A stretch of 64,000 nt of DNA from Pseudomonas sessilinigenes (GCF_003850565.1 NZ_CP027706.1:5394001-5458000), one strand, 5' to 3'; numbered from the stretch's first letter, positions 32,841 through 41,964 are shown. Notes: generated by a model from the letters alone, not told the origin. Numbers and translations are program-made.

Positions 32841-32864
32841 AAGATCCCGAATATTCGGGATCTT
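32841..32864. promoter_or_regulatory. Perfect 24-base palindrome upstream of the GNAT gene
   Basis: Half-site AAGATCCCGAAT followed directly by its exact reverse complement, 20 bases before the ATG of the next gene. No T tract follows, so a dimeric regulator site is as likely as a terminator of the cluster. Confidence 0.45.
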
Positions 32865-32883
32865 CCGCTCGAGCGTACCGATC

Positions 32884-33330
32884 ATGAACCGCATACGCCC
32901 CTACCAAGCCAGTGACCTGGCGGCCTGCCTGGAGCTGTTCGACAGCAATACTCCGGCCTTCTTCGATCCGCTGGAGCGCGACGACTTCAAGCATTTCCTG
33001 GAGCACTCGCCAGGCTGTTTCCTGGTCATCGAGCGCGACCGGCAGATCGTCGCCTGCGGTGGTTATGCCATGCGCCCGGAGGATGCCACGGCCAGCCTGT
33101 GCTGGGGCATGGTCGACCAGACGCTGCATGGCCAAGGCCTGGGGCAGCAGTTGACCCAAGCCCGGCTCCTGGCCATCCGCGAGTTGGGCCAGGCCAGGAC
33201 CGTGCGCATAAGCACCAGCCAGCACAGCCAGGGCTTCTACGCCAACCTGGGCTTCGTGCCGGGCAAGATCACCACCTACGGCCACGGCCCCGGCCTTGAC
33301 TGCTGGGATATGCATTTGACGCTGGAATAG
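32884..33330 (+). CDS. GNAT-family N-acetyltransferase
   Basis: 148 residues. MNRIRPYQASDLAACLELF is the typical GNAT start, HGQGLGQQLTQARLLAI is motif A (Q/RxxGxG/A) that binds acetyl-CoA pyrophosphate, and SQGFYANLGFVPG the C-terminal motif B. It transfers an acetyl group to an amine of an unknown substrate. It is single, divergent in style from the biosynthetic cluster, and has the 24-base palindrome before its start, so it is probably separately regulated. Confidence 0.85.
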   Translation: MNRIRPYQASDLAACLELFDSNTPAFFDPLERDDFKHFLEHSPGCFLVIERDRQIVACGGYAMRPEDATASLCWGMVDQTLHGQGLGQQLTQARLLAIRELGQARTVRISTSQHSQGFYANLGFVPGKITTYGHGPGLDCWDMHLTLE

Positions 33331-33348
33331 ACGCCGGGCCCAGCGGCC

Positions 33349-34185
33349 TCAATCCCTGACGATTCCAGGTGTCCTGGGTGGTTGCCGGGTACGGTCAGGA
33401 TGGTCCCGCTCGATGAACTGGCGCAGGCCCTCCCGGGTTTCGGCCTGATGCACCGAACGGTTGAAGCACTGGGCCTCGATCTTCAAGCCTTCGGCCAGCG
33501 GCAGGCCGTAGCCACGAATGGCTGCTTCCTTGTCCGTACGCAGTGCCGGCTGCGGCAGTTGTGCCAGGGCATTGGCCAGCTCCAGGGCCCGGGCCAGCGA
33601 ATGCCCCTTGGGCACGACTTCATTGACCAGGCCAATGCGATAGGCCTCCTGGGCATCGATCACCTTGCCGGTGAGAATCAGCTCCAGCGCCCGGCCCATG
33701 CCGACGATCCGGGGCAGGCGCTGGGTCCCGCCATCCCCCAGGCCGATGTTCCAGCGCCGACAGGTCACGCCGAACGAGGCATGCTCCTCGGCGATGCGCA
33801 TGTCGGCAAAACAGGCCCACTCCAGGCCGCCGGCATAGGCCACGCCATTGACCGCGGCGATGACCGGTTTGTACAGATCGGTCCAGCGGCTGGGGCCGAT
33901 AATGCCCGGGCGCTCGCCGCGATCATGGGCGGCAACCTCCTCGGGACTGTGGGGCACCAGTTGCGCCGCCGCCTTCAGGTCGCCACCTGCGCAAAAGGCC
34001 TTGTCCCCAGTTCCGGTGATGATCGCCACCAGCGCCTGCTCGTCATCGCGAAAGCGCGTCCAGGCTTGCAGCAGTTCCAGATGGGTGACAGGCCCGATGC
34101 AATTGCGCTGTTCGGGGCGGTTGAAGCGAATCACCACCACGGGTCCATGTTGCTCGTAGGCTATTTCACTGAATGTCATGGGCAT
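33349..34185 (-). CDS. Enoyl-CoA hydratase/isomerase family protein
   Basis: 278 residues from ATG 34185 (the downstream ATG at 34179 also possible). VVVIRFNRPEQRNCIGP, DKAFCAGGDLKAA and NGVAYAGGLEWACFADMRIA are crotonase signatures; WNIGLGDGGTQRLPRIVG replaces the usual E..LGL.P.....L. The catalytic Glu of hydratases is not obvious: Glu in GGLEWAC is present, while the second site reads GDGG. It probably acts on acyl-CoAs in fatty acid, terpenoid or amino-acid breakdown. It is convergent with the GNAT gene and divergent from the AraC regulator at 34311, which may control it. Confidence 0.88.
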   Translation of the reverse strand: MPMTFSEIAYEQHGPVVVIRFNRPEQRNCIGPVTHLELLQAWTRFRDDEQALVAIITGTGDKAFCAGGDLKAAAQLVPHSPEEVAAHDRGERPGIIGPSRWTDLYKPVIAAVNGVAYAGGLEWACFADMRIAEEHASFGVTCRRWNIGLGDGGTQRLPRIVGMGRALELILTGKVIDAQEAYRIGLVNEVVPKGHSLARALELANALAQLPQPALRTDKEAAIRGYGLPLAEGLKIEAQCFNRSVHQAETREGLRQFIERDHPDRTRQPPRTPGIVRD

Positions 34186-34310
34186 GGGTTCCTTGGGTCC
34201 TGGGCCAGCATCGATTATAGGCAGCCTCAGGCATTGGCTCGGGCTGGCTGGCGCCGGGCCTCGTTCGCCGTTACGCTGCTGCCGCACCCGACCACCAAGG
34301 CTTGCCGCTC

Positions 34311-35123
34311 ATGTCTTGCTCCGCCCAGTTCTGGCGCGATCCGCACCTGCCCTACGTCGAAAGCCGTCGGGCGTGTGACAGCCGTGCCAATTACAAGGCC
34401 CATAGCCACCCCACCCTTTCCATCGGCGCGGTCGACCATGGCACGAGCCTGTTCAGCGGCGCGGCGGAGGGGCCGACACTGATTCGCTCCGGCAGCCTGG
34501 TCTGGGTTCCAGCCGGTTGCGTGCATGCCTGCAATCCTCGCCCGGGCGAAGCCTGGAGCTACCAGATGCTGCATCTGGATGCCGACTGGGTAGAGGCCAT
34601 TTGCCGGGAGCGCTCCCCTGGTCCCGGCGCACTTCGCGACCAGGTGCTGCTCAGCGATGATCCGGATCACTACCAGCGCTTCTGCCAGCTCAATGCCCTG
34701 CTGTTTTCCAACGCCAGTTGGCAAGACAAGGACGAGGCGCTGATCGAGTTCGTCGGTGACTTCTCCAGCCCCGGGCAGCCGGCGATTGCCCTGGCTGCCG
34801 ATCCTGCCCGGGCCAGTGCCGGCGTGCAGCGGGTGATCGCCCTGCTGCAACATCAGCCCCAGGCCGTGAACACCCTACAGAGCCTGGCGCACCTGGCCGG
34901 GATGAGCCGCTATCAGTTGATCCGGGCCTTTCGTGCCGCTACGGGGATGACGCCCCACGCCTACCAATTGAACCAGCGCGTCATCCAGGCCCGCGCTTGC
35001 CTACAGGTTGGCGAGCCTGCCGCGGCATTGGCCCAGCGCCTGGGCTTCGCCGACCAGGCGCACTTTCAACGGGTGTTCAAGGCCCACGTCGGCGTCACCC
35101 CCGGGCGGTACCGGAATGCTTGA
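34311..35123 (+). CDS. AraC-family transcriptional regulator
   Basis: 270 residues from ATG 34311 (an upstream TTG at 34302 is less likely). An N-terminal cupin sensing domain (residues about 1-150, with AHSHPTLSIGAVDHG and VWVPAGCVHACNP) is followed by a C-terminal double helix-turn-helix: LQSLAHLAGMSRYQLIRAFRA and ALAQRLGFADQAHFQRVFKAHVGVTPGRYR. It is probably the activator or repressor of the divergent crotonase gene; the ligand is unknown. Confidence 0.9.
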   Translation: MSCSAQFWRDPHLPYVESRRACDSRANYKAHSHPTLSIGAVDHGTSLFSGAAEGPTLIRSGSLVWVPAGCVHACNPRPGEAWSYQMLHLDADWVEAICRERSPGPGALRDQVLLSDDPDHYQRFCQLNALLFSNASWQDKDEALIEFVGDFSSPGQPAIALAADPARASAGVQRVIALLQHQPQAVNTLQSLAHLAGMSRYQLIRAFRAATGMTPHAYQLNQRVIQARACLQVGEPAAALAQRLGFADQAHFQRVFKAHVGVTPGRYRNA

Positions 35124-35128
35124 TCCCA

Positions 35129-35214
35129 GCAGGGGCGAAGCTTGCTTGCGAGGGTCGTGAACGGTAGCGCCTGTTGATTGGATAAACCCATCGCGGGCAA
35201 GCCTGGCCCCTGCA
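35129..35214. repeat. Pseudomonas REP doublet (REPIN-like)
   Basis: Two inverted REP sequences, left 35129-35153 (GCAGGGGCGAAGCTTGCTTG...) and right 35189-35214 (ending GCGGGCAAGCCTGGCCCCTG), separated by about 35 bases. The GCGGGCAAGCC core is the common Pseudomonas REP motif. Such elements, mobilised by RAYT transposases, lie between genes and may form a stable hairpin in the transcript. Confidence 0.8.
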
Positions 35215-35336
35215 TTTCCTTGACGGGTCGGCATTGCCGGCGGTACCGGGCTTGATCGACGCGCAATTTTCTTCAATACCCAAGTTCCTGGCGCACAGCA
35301 GACTTCCCGCCCTTTTGCTTGCTGGAGGTCTTGACC

Positions 35337-35966
35337 GTGATCGAACAGTTCCTGTTGGTGGCCGCTGCACATTTTCTGGCGCTACTGTCCCCCGGCCCCG
35401 ATTTCTTCCTGGTGGCCCGCATGTCCATGGCCGGCGGTTGGCGCTCGGCCACCGGCGCCTGCCTGGGCATTGCCCTGGCCAATGGCGTCTTCATCGTCCT
35501 GGCGTTTGCCGGGGTCTCGGTGTTCAGCCCCGAAGGCCAGCTGTTCCTGGTGATCCAACTGGCCGGGTGCGTTTACCTGCTGTACATGGGCTGGTTGTTT
35601 ATCCGCCATGCCGGTGCCAGCACCTTAGCCACTGTGGCTTGCGACCAGCGCTCGCAAACTGCCAGCTGGTCCCGTGGGCTGGGCATGGGGCTGGCTTCGG
35701 GCCTTCTCAACCCCAAGAACGCCCTGTTCTACGCGAGCCTGGCGTCCCTGGTCGGGGCCGGCCTGGGCAGCGGCTGGAAACTGCTCTATGGCCTGTGGAT
35801 GTTCAGTGCGGTGCTAGCCTGGGATGTGCTGGTGGCCGTGGCCATCGGCAATGATCGGGTTCGCCAGCGGTTCGCCCGGGCCCTGCCGTGGTTGGAAAGA
35901 AGCACCGGAGTGATCCTGATCCTGCTGGCCCTGGCAGTGATCGGCGCGACCTGGTTGCGGCGCTAG
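35337..35966 (+). CDS. LysE/RhtB-family amino acid exporter
   Basis: About 209 residues from GTG 35337, with GGAGG 8 bases upstream. LALLSPGPDFFLVARMS is the LysE motif with the conserved PGP, GIALANGVFIVLAFAGVS and LYMGWLFIRHA follow, and GLASGLLNPKNALFYASL is the second conserved loop. Six transmembrane segments are expected in the inner membrane. It exports an amino acid or related metabolite; threonine, homoserine and lysine types cannot be told apart. No LysR or Lrp regulator is adjacent. Confidence 0.9.
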   Translation: MIEQFLLVAAAHFLALLSPGPDFFLVARMSMAGGWRSATGACLGIALANGVFIVLAFAGVSVFSPEGQLFLVIQLAGCVYLLYMGWLFIRHAGASTLATVACDQRSQTASWSRGLGMGLASGLLNPKNALFYASLASLVGAGLGSGWKLLYGLWMFSAVLAWDVLVAVAIGNDRVRQRFARALPWLERSTGVILILLALAVIGATWLRR

Positions 35967-36124
35967 GCAGGCCAGGAAGCGCGTCGGGAGGAAAGTTACA
36001 AATCAACAACAAACCAACAATCTGCTGTCATGCCCTTAACCGATATTGTCGGACAAGCCTCAGGCCATCGGACGGAACCCCGCGCCCCTACCCTCCTCTC
36101 TATTTCACCCAAGGAGTACTCGCC

Positions 36125-36541
36125 ATGCCCCAACAACCCCGCCTGGGATGCGGCGCAGCCATCGTTCGCGATGGCCAACTACTGCTGGTCAAGCGCCTGC
36201 GGGCCCCCGAGGCCGGTCACTGGGGCCTGCCCGGTGGCAAGGTCGATTGGCTGGAGCCGGTGGAGCAAGCCATGCGCCGGGAGATCCTCGAAGAGCTGGG
36301 CTTGACGCTACAGGAGGTCAGCCTGCTCTGCGTGGTGGACCAGATCGACCCGCAATGCCAGGAGCATTGGGTCGCCCCGGTATACCTGACCTCGGCACCG
36401 GAGATGGCGCCGTGCAACCTGGAGCCGGAAAAACACAGCCAGATCGCCTGGTTCGAGCTGGACCGGCTACCGCAACCCCTGACCCAGGCCACCCGTACCG
36501 CCGTGCGCGCGCTGGTGCGCATGGCCGCGGTGGAAAGTTGA
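36125..36541 (+). CDS. Nudix hydrolase
   Basis: 138 residues from ATG 36125. The Nudix box G-X5-E-X7-REILEELG is complete (GGKVDWLEPVEQAMRREI then LEELGL), coordinating divalent metal to cleave a nucleoside diphosphate-linked moiety. The WGLPGGK start and a C-terminal KHSQIAWFELDRLPQPLT fit the MutT/ADP-ribose pyrophosphatase group; the preferred substrate is not readable. Its stop overlaps the TTG of the next gene. Confidence 0.93.
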   Translation: MPQQPRLGCGAAIVRDGQLLLVKRLRAPEAGHWGLPGGKVDWLEPVEQAMRREILEELGLTLQEVSLLCVVDQIDPQCQEHWVAPVYLTSAPEMAPCNLEPEKHSQIAWFELDRLPQPLTQATRTAVRALVRMAAVES

Positions 36542-37515
36542 GCCTCGGTATCCGCTGGGCCTGCGTCTTACTGCTGGCCGTTGCCAGCCTGGCCAGCGCC
36601 ACGCCGGAGCCCTCGGCACCGCTGCCGGCACCGCAGTACCGGCAGTTGGCCCGCCCCGACGGCTCGCGAATCGACTACTACCTGCTACAACGCAATCCCC
36701 GCCTGCCGGCGCAATCGCTGCTGGTGATCCTCCAGGGCTCGGATTGCAACAGCGTGAGCCGCATCCCCAGCATCCGGAAGTTGCTCCTGGCCATGCCCGA
36801 GGCCGATGTACTGACGGTGGAGAAGTACGGCATCGATGCAACGCTGCCCTACGACCAGGACAGCGAGCGCACGGACTGCCCGGCCCCCTACTTGCTCAAC
36901 GACAGCCCCAGCCAGCGTGTGACAGACCTGCAGGCTGTCATCGAGCACCTGCGCCAGCGGCGGGCCTACCCGCGCATCGTCGCCCTGGGAGGCAGCGAAG
37001 GTGCGGTGATCGCCCACGCCCTGGCGGCTCGTTCGCCCGCCATCGATGCCACCGTGGCGTTCAATGGGGGTGGCCGCTGGTTCCTCGATGACCTGCTGCA
37101 CAGTGTCGATAGCGCTGGTGGGGACCCGGCGCAGCAGCACCAGGCGCGCCAGGGGCTACTGGCCTTCGTCGAACAGATGCGCCGGCAACCGGCGGCCGAC
37201 GTGCAAGCCAGTGGCCATGGCAGTCGCTGGTGGCAAGAAGTGCTGGAACTGGATCAACAAGCGCTGCTACAGGCCAGCCGCGTGCCGGCGTTGATCATCC
37301 AGGCCTCGGCCGATGAGGCGGTATCGGTCAACGCAGTGACCGACCTGATCGAGCAACTGCGTCGCAACGGCCGGTCGAACCTGACATTTCGCGCCTATCC
37401 CGGCCTCGACCATCGACTGAGCGACCGCGACGGCCAGAGCCAGATGGCCGCCGTGGTGCAGGACATCGCCCTGTGGCTCAGGCAGTTGCCGACGGTCGCG
37501 GATGAGCATGGCTGA
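36538..37515 (+). CDS. Secreted alpha/beta-hydrolase
   Basis: 325 residues from a TTG at 36538 whose TTGA overlaps the stop of the Nudix gene, with GGTGGA just upstream. A cleavable signal peptide (MSLGIRWACVLLLAVASLASA) sends it to the periplasm. LLVILQGSDCN gives the oxyanion loop, ALGGSEGAVIAHALA the nucleophile elbow (Ser), ALIIQASADEAVSVN the Asp and YPGLDHRLSD the His of the triad. It is probably a peptidase-like or esterase-like hydrolase of unknown substrate. Confidence 0.8.
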   Translation: MSLGIRWACVLLLAVASLASATPEPSAPLPAPQYRQLARPDGSRIDYYLLQRNPRLPAQSLLVILQGSDCNSVSRIPSIRKLLLAMPEADVLTVEKYGIDATLPYDQDSERTDCPAPYLLNDSPSQRVTDLQAVIEHLRQRRAYPRIVALGGSEGAVIAHALAARSPAIDATVAFNGGGRWFLDDLLHSVDSAGGDPAQQHQARQGLLAFVEQMRRQPAADVQASGHGSRWWQEVLELDQQALLQASRVPALIIQASADEAVSVNAVTDLIEQLRRNGRSNLTFRAYPGLDHRLSDRDGQSQMAAVVQDIALWLRQLPTVADEHG

Positions 37516-37646
37516 GGCCGGCCACGGGCCAGCGAAGTGCGACCGATGGCCGCAGGCTTTGGTCTAATTAGCCCGCCGCGGCCCTCGTCCGTTTGTTACC
37601 ATGCGCGGGTTTTTTGCCTGTCTGGCTGTTCAAAGGGCGTTATTTC

Positions 37647-38252
37647 ATGAGTGTTTTACTGACTCGCCGCACGCTGCTCACCAGCGCCGGAGTACTCGGC
37701 CTGGGCCTGCTAGCCGGTTGCGACAACAGTCCCCGGCTGTCCTTCAAGTACGGCAAGGACCTGAGCAATCAGATCCTCGGCCGTACCTTCAAACTCACCG
37801 ATTCCCAGGGCGAAACCAAGTCGCTGTCCAGCTACCGCGGCCTGATGCCAATGATCTTCTTCGGCTTCACCCAATGCCCGGCGGTCTGCCCCACGACCCT
37901 GGCCCGGGCGGCACAGGCCAAGAAGCTGATGGGCCGCGACGGCGATCGCCTCAAGGTGGTGTTCATCACCCTGGACCCGGAACGCGACACCCCTGCCGTA
38001 CTGGATGCCTACGTCAAGGCGTTCGATCCCAGCTTCGAAGCGCTGTACGGCACCCTGGAGGAAACCGCGGCCATGGCCAAGGAGTTCGGCGTGTTCTACG
38101 AGAAGATCCCCAGCGGCGATACCTATACCCTCTCGCACACCGCCACCAGTTTTGTCTACGACTCACGGGGCACCTTGCGCCTGGGCCTGTCCCAGTCCCT
38201 CAACGCCCAGGAGTGCGCAGAAGATCTGCTCACCGTCATGGAGGTCTGTTAA
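37647..38252 (+). CDS. Sco1/SenC-family copper chaperone
   Basis: 201 residues; ATG 37647. A signal with a lipobox (GLLAGCDNS) anchors it in the membrane. The thioredoxin-like domain has FFGFTQCPAVCPTTLARA with the CxxxC copper-binding/redox pair and a distant TYTLSHTATSFVYD with the conserved His. Sco proteins deliver copper to the CuA site of cytochrome c oxidase. The stop overlaps the next gene, another copper chaperone, by one base, forming a copper-delivery pair. Confidence 0.92.
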   Translation: MSVLLTRRTLLTSAGVLGLGLLAGCDNSPRLSFKYGKDLSNQILGRTFKLTDSQGETKSLSSYRGLMPMIFFGFTQCPAVCPTTLARAAQAKKLMGRDGDRLKVVFITLDPERDTPAVLDAYVKAFDPSFEALYGTLEETAAMAKEFGVFYEKIPSGDTYTLSHTATSFVYDSRGTLRLGLSQSLNAQECAEDLLTVMEVC

Positions 38253-38761
38253 TGACTCTGCAACCCCGCCCATCCCGTCTCAAATCCGCCCTGCTGCTGG
38301 CCTCCCTGCTGGGCCTGGCCAATGCCGCCAGCGCCGCGACCCAGGTCGACAACGCCTGGGTCCGCGCCACCGTCGCCGGCCAGCACGCCAGCGGCGCCTT
38401 CATGGACATCACCGCCAGCAGCGATAGCAAGCTGGTCCAGGTGCAGTCGCCCGTGGCCAAGAACGTGCAGATCCACCAGTCGAGCATGCACAACGATGTG
38501 ATGAGCATGCAGCAAGTGGATGCCGTCGCCCTGCCGGCCGGCCAGAAGGTCAGCCTGGATACCCACGGCTACCACGTGATGCTCATGGAGCTGACCGGCC
38601 AGATCAAGGCCGGCGACAAGGTGCCACTGACGCTGATCGTGGAAAATGCCAAGGGCGAGAAGGAAAGCATCAAGGTCGATGCCGAGGCCCGCGCCCTGAA
38701 TGCGCCAGACCACGGTTCCATGGACCATGGTTCGATGGACCACAGCATGATGAAGCACTGA
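38252..38761 (+). CDS. PCuAC-type periplasmic copper chaperone
   Basis: 169 residues from ATG 38252 (TAATG overlap). After a signal peptide (LLLASLLGLANAASA), the cupredoxin-like domain shows the copper motif: His in VQIHQSSM, then Met, and a later HVMLM pair, i.e. the H(M)X10MX21HXM pattern. The C-terminus is His/Met-rich (DHGSMDHGSMDHSMMKH), which would bind extra copper. It works with Sco1 to metallate cytochrome oxidase. A rho-independent terminator follows. Confidence 0.92.
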   Translation: MTLQPRPSRLKSALLLASLLGLANAASAATQVDNAWVRATVAGQHASGAFMDITASSDSKLVQVQSPVAKNVQIHQSSMHNDVMSMQQVDAVALPAGQKVSLDTHGYHVMLMELTGQIKAGDKVPLTLIVENAKGEKESIKVDAEARALNAPDHGSMDHGSMDHSMMKH

Positions 38762-38795
38762 GGCCAGCCTCGGTCCCACACGCTGTACGGTCCTG

Positions 38796-38831
38796 AAAAA
38801 GCCGCTGCCCACACCGGGCAGCGGCTTTTTT
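38796..38831. terminator. Rho-independent terminator after the copper-chaperone operon
   Basis: Stem GCCGCTGCCC / GGGCAGCGGC (38801-38810 and 38816-38825, loop ACACC) followed by TTTTTT; a preceding AAAAA makes it bidirectional, also serving the convergent methyltransferase gene. Confidence 0.93.
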
Positions 38832-38913
38832 CATTTAGGCCACCCGGTTCCGGCGTTGCCAGGAGCGAACCTGCCTGTACCGCACAAGCTGTGCTGTAGG
38901 CAGGCGTTGTGTT

Positions 38914-39531
38914 TCAGTCAAGGCCACGCGCCAGCCACACCGTGAACCCGCAGCAATCGGGATCTTCGCTGATATGCCGGACCACCTCGAAGCCATGGGT
39001 ATCGAGCAGCGTGCAGTATTCGCCGGGATCAAGGCTGGCATGGTAGAGCGCCTCGCCCTCGAACTCACCAATGGCCTCGCCGGCTGCCGGGCCACTGGTG
39101 AACATCAGGGCGCAGCCTGGCCGGGCATGGCGCTCGAACACGGCGAACATGGCTCGCTGGTCATCGGGCGCCAGATGAAACAGGCTGTTCCAGGCCAGAA
39201 TGCCGTCGAAGTCTTCGTTCAGGGCCAGCGTGCGCATGTCGGCGTGGATCCAGCGTTGGTTGGCATGGCGCTGTTGGCACAGCTCCAGCAGCGTCGTCGA
39301 ACTGTCGACCCCGGTCAGCGCACAGCCGTTGTCGATCAGGTGGCTTGCCATGGGGTCCGCACCGCCGCACCCCAGGTCGAGTACCAGGTGGCCATCGCCC
39401 ATGAGCTGGCGAAAGCGCTGTAACCACACCCGCTCGCCTTCGAAGCCCCGGGTATGGGTGCGACGCCCCCTATCCCAAGCCTGGGCGTGGCGCTGGTACA
39501 ACTGGACGATATGGCGGGCAGAGTCATGCAT
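38914..39531 (-). CDS. Class I SAM-dependent methyltransferase
   Basis: 205 residues from ATG 39531 with GGAAG about 8 bases upstream; ATG 39546 is an alternative. LVLDLGCGGADPMASHL is SAM motif I, GVDSSTTLLELCQQR the acidic loop, and FDGILAWNSLFHL post II. The rest resembles small-molecule rather than nucleic-acid methyltransferases. No pathway partner is adjacent: MFS transporter upstream, terminator downstream. Confidence 0.88.
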   Translation of the reverse strand: MHDSARHIVQLYQRHAQAWDRGRRTHTRGFEGERVWLQRFRQLMGDGHLVLDLGCGGADPMASHLIDNGCALTGVDSSTTLLELCQQRHANQRWIHADMRTLALNEDFDGILAWNSLFHLAPDDQRAMFAVFERHARPGCALMFTSGPAAGEAIGEFEGEALYHASLDPGEYCTLLDTHGFEVVRHISEDPDCCGFTVWLARGLD

Positions 39532-39671
39532 GCATCGAACTTCCATGTGGGCAGTAAACACGACGCCGATTAAACCCTGGACAGGCAAGCATCACAATCC
39601 ACGGTTTCGGCGGCGTCCGCCTGGCGCGCCAGCCCACGCAGCTTTGTGCCGATGCGAACAATCATCGTGAG

Positions 39672-41081
39672 CTACACGCTAGGGACCGCTGCTGGTTGGC
39701 GCTGGGCCTGGCGCACCGAGACGAACAACAACAGCGACAGGCCAGCGTACAGTCCGAACAGCCAACGGGCCGCTTGGGCCGCGCCATCGCTGCCAGCGCC
39801 CAAGCCCAGGCCCGCCAGGTTGACGATCATGCCAGCCAGGGCCGCCCCCAGGGCCGTAGCCACCAGTTGCACCGTGGTGATCGAGGCGCCGGCCAGTTCC
39901 TTCTGATCCTCAGGAGCGCGCTCCAGGACCTGGGACAACAGATGGGGCCAGGCCAGGCCGATCCCCACCCCCACCGACACCATTGCCAGGCATATGGCTC
40001 CCAGGCTCACCAGGCTGGTGGCCGCTGGCATGGCCCAGAACGCCAGGAGCAGGCCGGCGACCACCATGAACGGCCCGCAGGCCACCGCCCGGGCCGCCCC
40101 TTGGGGACTGCGGCCAGAGCTGAAGAGCGCGCCCAGGGTCCAGCCTGCGGCCATCAGTGCGGCAATGTAGCCCGCCAGCAACGGCGTTTGCTGATGCAGG
40201 ACCTGGAGAAACAACGGCACGAAGACTTCGCTGGTCATGCCCACCACCAGCAACGCCATGGACAGGTACAGCGCTGCAAGGGCACTGCCCGATGCCAGGC
40301 TGCCCCTTGGCAACAGCCGCTGCGCGCTGCGGTTTTCCAGGACGCCAACCCATGCCAGCAGGCCCAGGCCGACCCCCAGCCCCACGGCGTTGTACAGCAC
40401 CGAGGTGCTGATGCTGCCGATGGAGATCGCCAGCACCGTGACCGTCAGCAGAACCAGCTGCAACCCGGGAATCGGACTGCGGGCCGCAGGCTCCTGGCGC
40501 TGGCCGGGTAGCAAGGCCATGGCCAGCAGCATGAACAGCAACGTGCAGGGAATCAGCACCCAGAACGCCGCACGCCAGGCACCATGCTCGGCAAAGACCC
40601 CGCCCACCGCCGGCCCGATCAGGGTAGCTGCGCCCCACATCGCCGAAATCAGCGCCATGGCCCGCGGCCACAGCGGCTCCTGGAACACCAGGCGGATCAT
40701 CGCGTAGGGCAAGGCGAACAACAGCCCGCCGCCCAAGCCCTGGACGCTGCGCCCGGCGATCAGCCAGGCCATGTCCTGCGCCAGCCCGCACAGGCCGCAC
40801 CCCAGCATGAAGACCAGGGCCGCCAGGGCGTAGGCAAGCTTGGGTCCCAACTTCGCCAGGACCCGGGTAGACAGGACCGAGCCGATGATCGAGGCCACCA
40901 CGAACAATGTGGTGTTCCAGGCGTAGTAATCCAGGCCGCCGATGTCCTTGACCACCGAGGGCAGCAAAGTGGTGACCAGGTAGACGTTGATTGCGTGCAG
41001 CGCGACGCCGCCGGCCAGGGCCGCGGAGCGCAACCCGTTCCTGCCCGATAGCAAGGCCGACCAACCCGTTGTCGATGCCAT
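39672..41081 (-). CDS. MFS (DHA2-like) multidrug exporter
   Basis: 469 residues from ATG 41081, about 14 membrane segments. Motif A-like segment STRVLAKLGPKLAYA and motif D YLVTTLLPSVVKDIGGLDYYAW identify a drug-proton antiporter. Gly- and Ala-rich helices run through to AQAARWLFGLYAGLSLLLFVSV. It is divergent from the Fe-S regulator at 41296, with 214 bases between them, so that regulator is a candidate controller. Confidence 0.88.
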   Translation of the reverse strand: MASTTGWSALLSGRNGLRSAALAGGVALHAINVYLVTTLLPSVVKDIGGLDYYAWNTTLFVVASIIGSVLSTRVLAKLGPKLAYALAALVFMLGCGLCGLAQDMAWLIAGRSVQGLGGGLLFALPYAMIRLVFQEPLWPRAMALISAMWGAATLIGPAVGGVFAEHGAWRAAFWVLIPCTLLFMLLAMALLPGQRQEPAARSPIPGLQLVLLTVTVLAISIGSISTSVLYNAVGLGVGLGLLAWVGVLENRSAQRLLPRGSLASGSALAALYLSMALLVVGMTSEVFVPLFLQVLHQQTPLLAGYIAALMAAGWTLGALFSSGRSPQGAARAVACGPFMVVAGLLLAFWAMPAATSLVSLGAICLAMVSVGVGIGLAWPHLLSQVLERAPEDQKELAGASITTVQLVATALGAALAGMIVNLAGLGLGAGSDGAAQAARWLFGLYAGLSLLLFVSVRQAQRQPAAVPSV

Positions 41082-41295
41082 GGTGTGTTCCTGTCTGGTT
41101 ATTCGAGAAGGCGCCAATGTATTACACAAGTATTTGCTTTGATAATTAGTTTTTTCCATGCCCCTGTTGGCCCCAGGACGATCAGGACTTGGCGATTCGC
41201 CAGGCCAAGGCTTGCAGGCCTGTTATGCTTAGCCGGTCGCCAGCCACTGGCAGGCCACCGAATTTTCCTATCCGCCTATTGGTTAATGGCCCCGC

Positions 41296-41964
41296 ATGTC
41301 TTCGATGTCCCCTCAAGCCGACAAGAAAAACCCCGGCGCCACCGCCGAGCGCATTCTGTATCTGCTCAAGACCCGTGGCCCGCTGAAAACCGCCGACCTG
41401 GCACCGTTGCTGGAGATCTCCCAGGAGGCGGCTCGCCAGCAATTGCAGAAGCTGGTGGACAGCGAACTCATCAGCGGGCAACTGATGCCGGCCCAGGGCG
41501 CAGGTCGGCCCTCGCAGAAGTGGGTCTTGACCGAACAGGCCCAGGCGCGTTTTCCCGATACCCACGCCAACCTGACCTTGCAATTGATCGACTCGATTCG
41601 CGCGGTGTATGGCGCCGACGGCGTGGAGCGCATCGTCAGCGATATGGAACGCATCAACACCGCCGAATACCTTGGCGCCTGCAGTCCATTGCCGTCCCTG
41701 GAGGCACGGGTCCGGGCGCTGGCGCAGATCCGCGAGGTAGCCGGCTACATGGCTCATGTCGAACCCGAGGGCGATGCTTGGCTGCTGATCGAAAGCCATT
41801 GCCCGATCTGCGTCGCGGCCCGGCAATGCCAGGGCTTTTGCCGCTCCGAATTGCAGGTGTTCCAGGCCGCCATCGGTGAACTGGGCCATGTGCAGCGGGT
41901 GGAGCACTTGATCACTGGCGACCGCCGCTGCGTATACCGCATCAGCGCCGTGGAGCCGCATTGA
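41296..41964 (+). CDS. DeoR-type regulator with C-terminal Fe-S cysteine cluster (SufR-like)
   Basis: 222 residues. The N-terminal winged helix reads ILYLLKTRGPLKTADLAPLLEISQEAARQQLQKLVDSELI, then a GRPSQKWVLT wing. The C-terminal half carries CPICVAARQCQGFC, a CX2CX6CX3C cluster of the kind used by SufR-type repressors to bind an Fe-S cluster and sense iron, oxygen or oxidative stress. Its stop overlaps the ATG of the following hydrolase (TGATG). Confidence 0.85.
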   Translation: MSSMSPQADKKNPGATAERILYLLKTRGPLKTADLAPLLEISQEAARQQLQKLVDSELISGQLMPAQGAGRPSQKWVLTEQAQARFPDTHANLTLQLIDSIRAVYGADGVERIVSDMERINTAEYLGACSPLPSLEARVRALAQIREVAGYMAHVEPEGDAWLLIESHCPICVAARQCQGFCRSELQVFQAAIGELGHVQRVEHLITGDRRCVYRISAVEPH

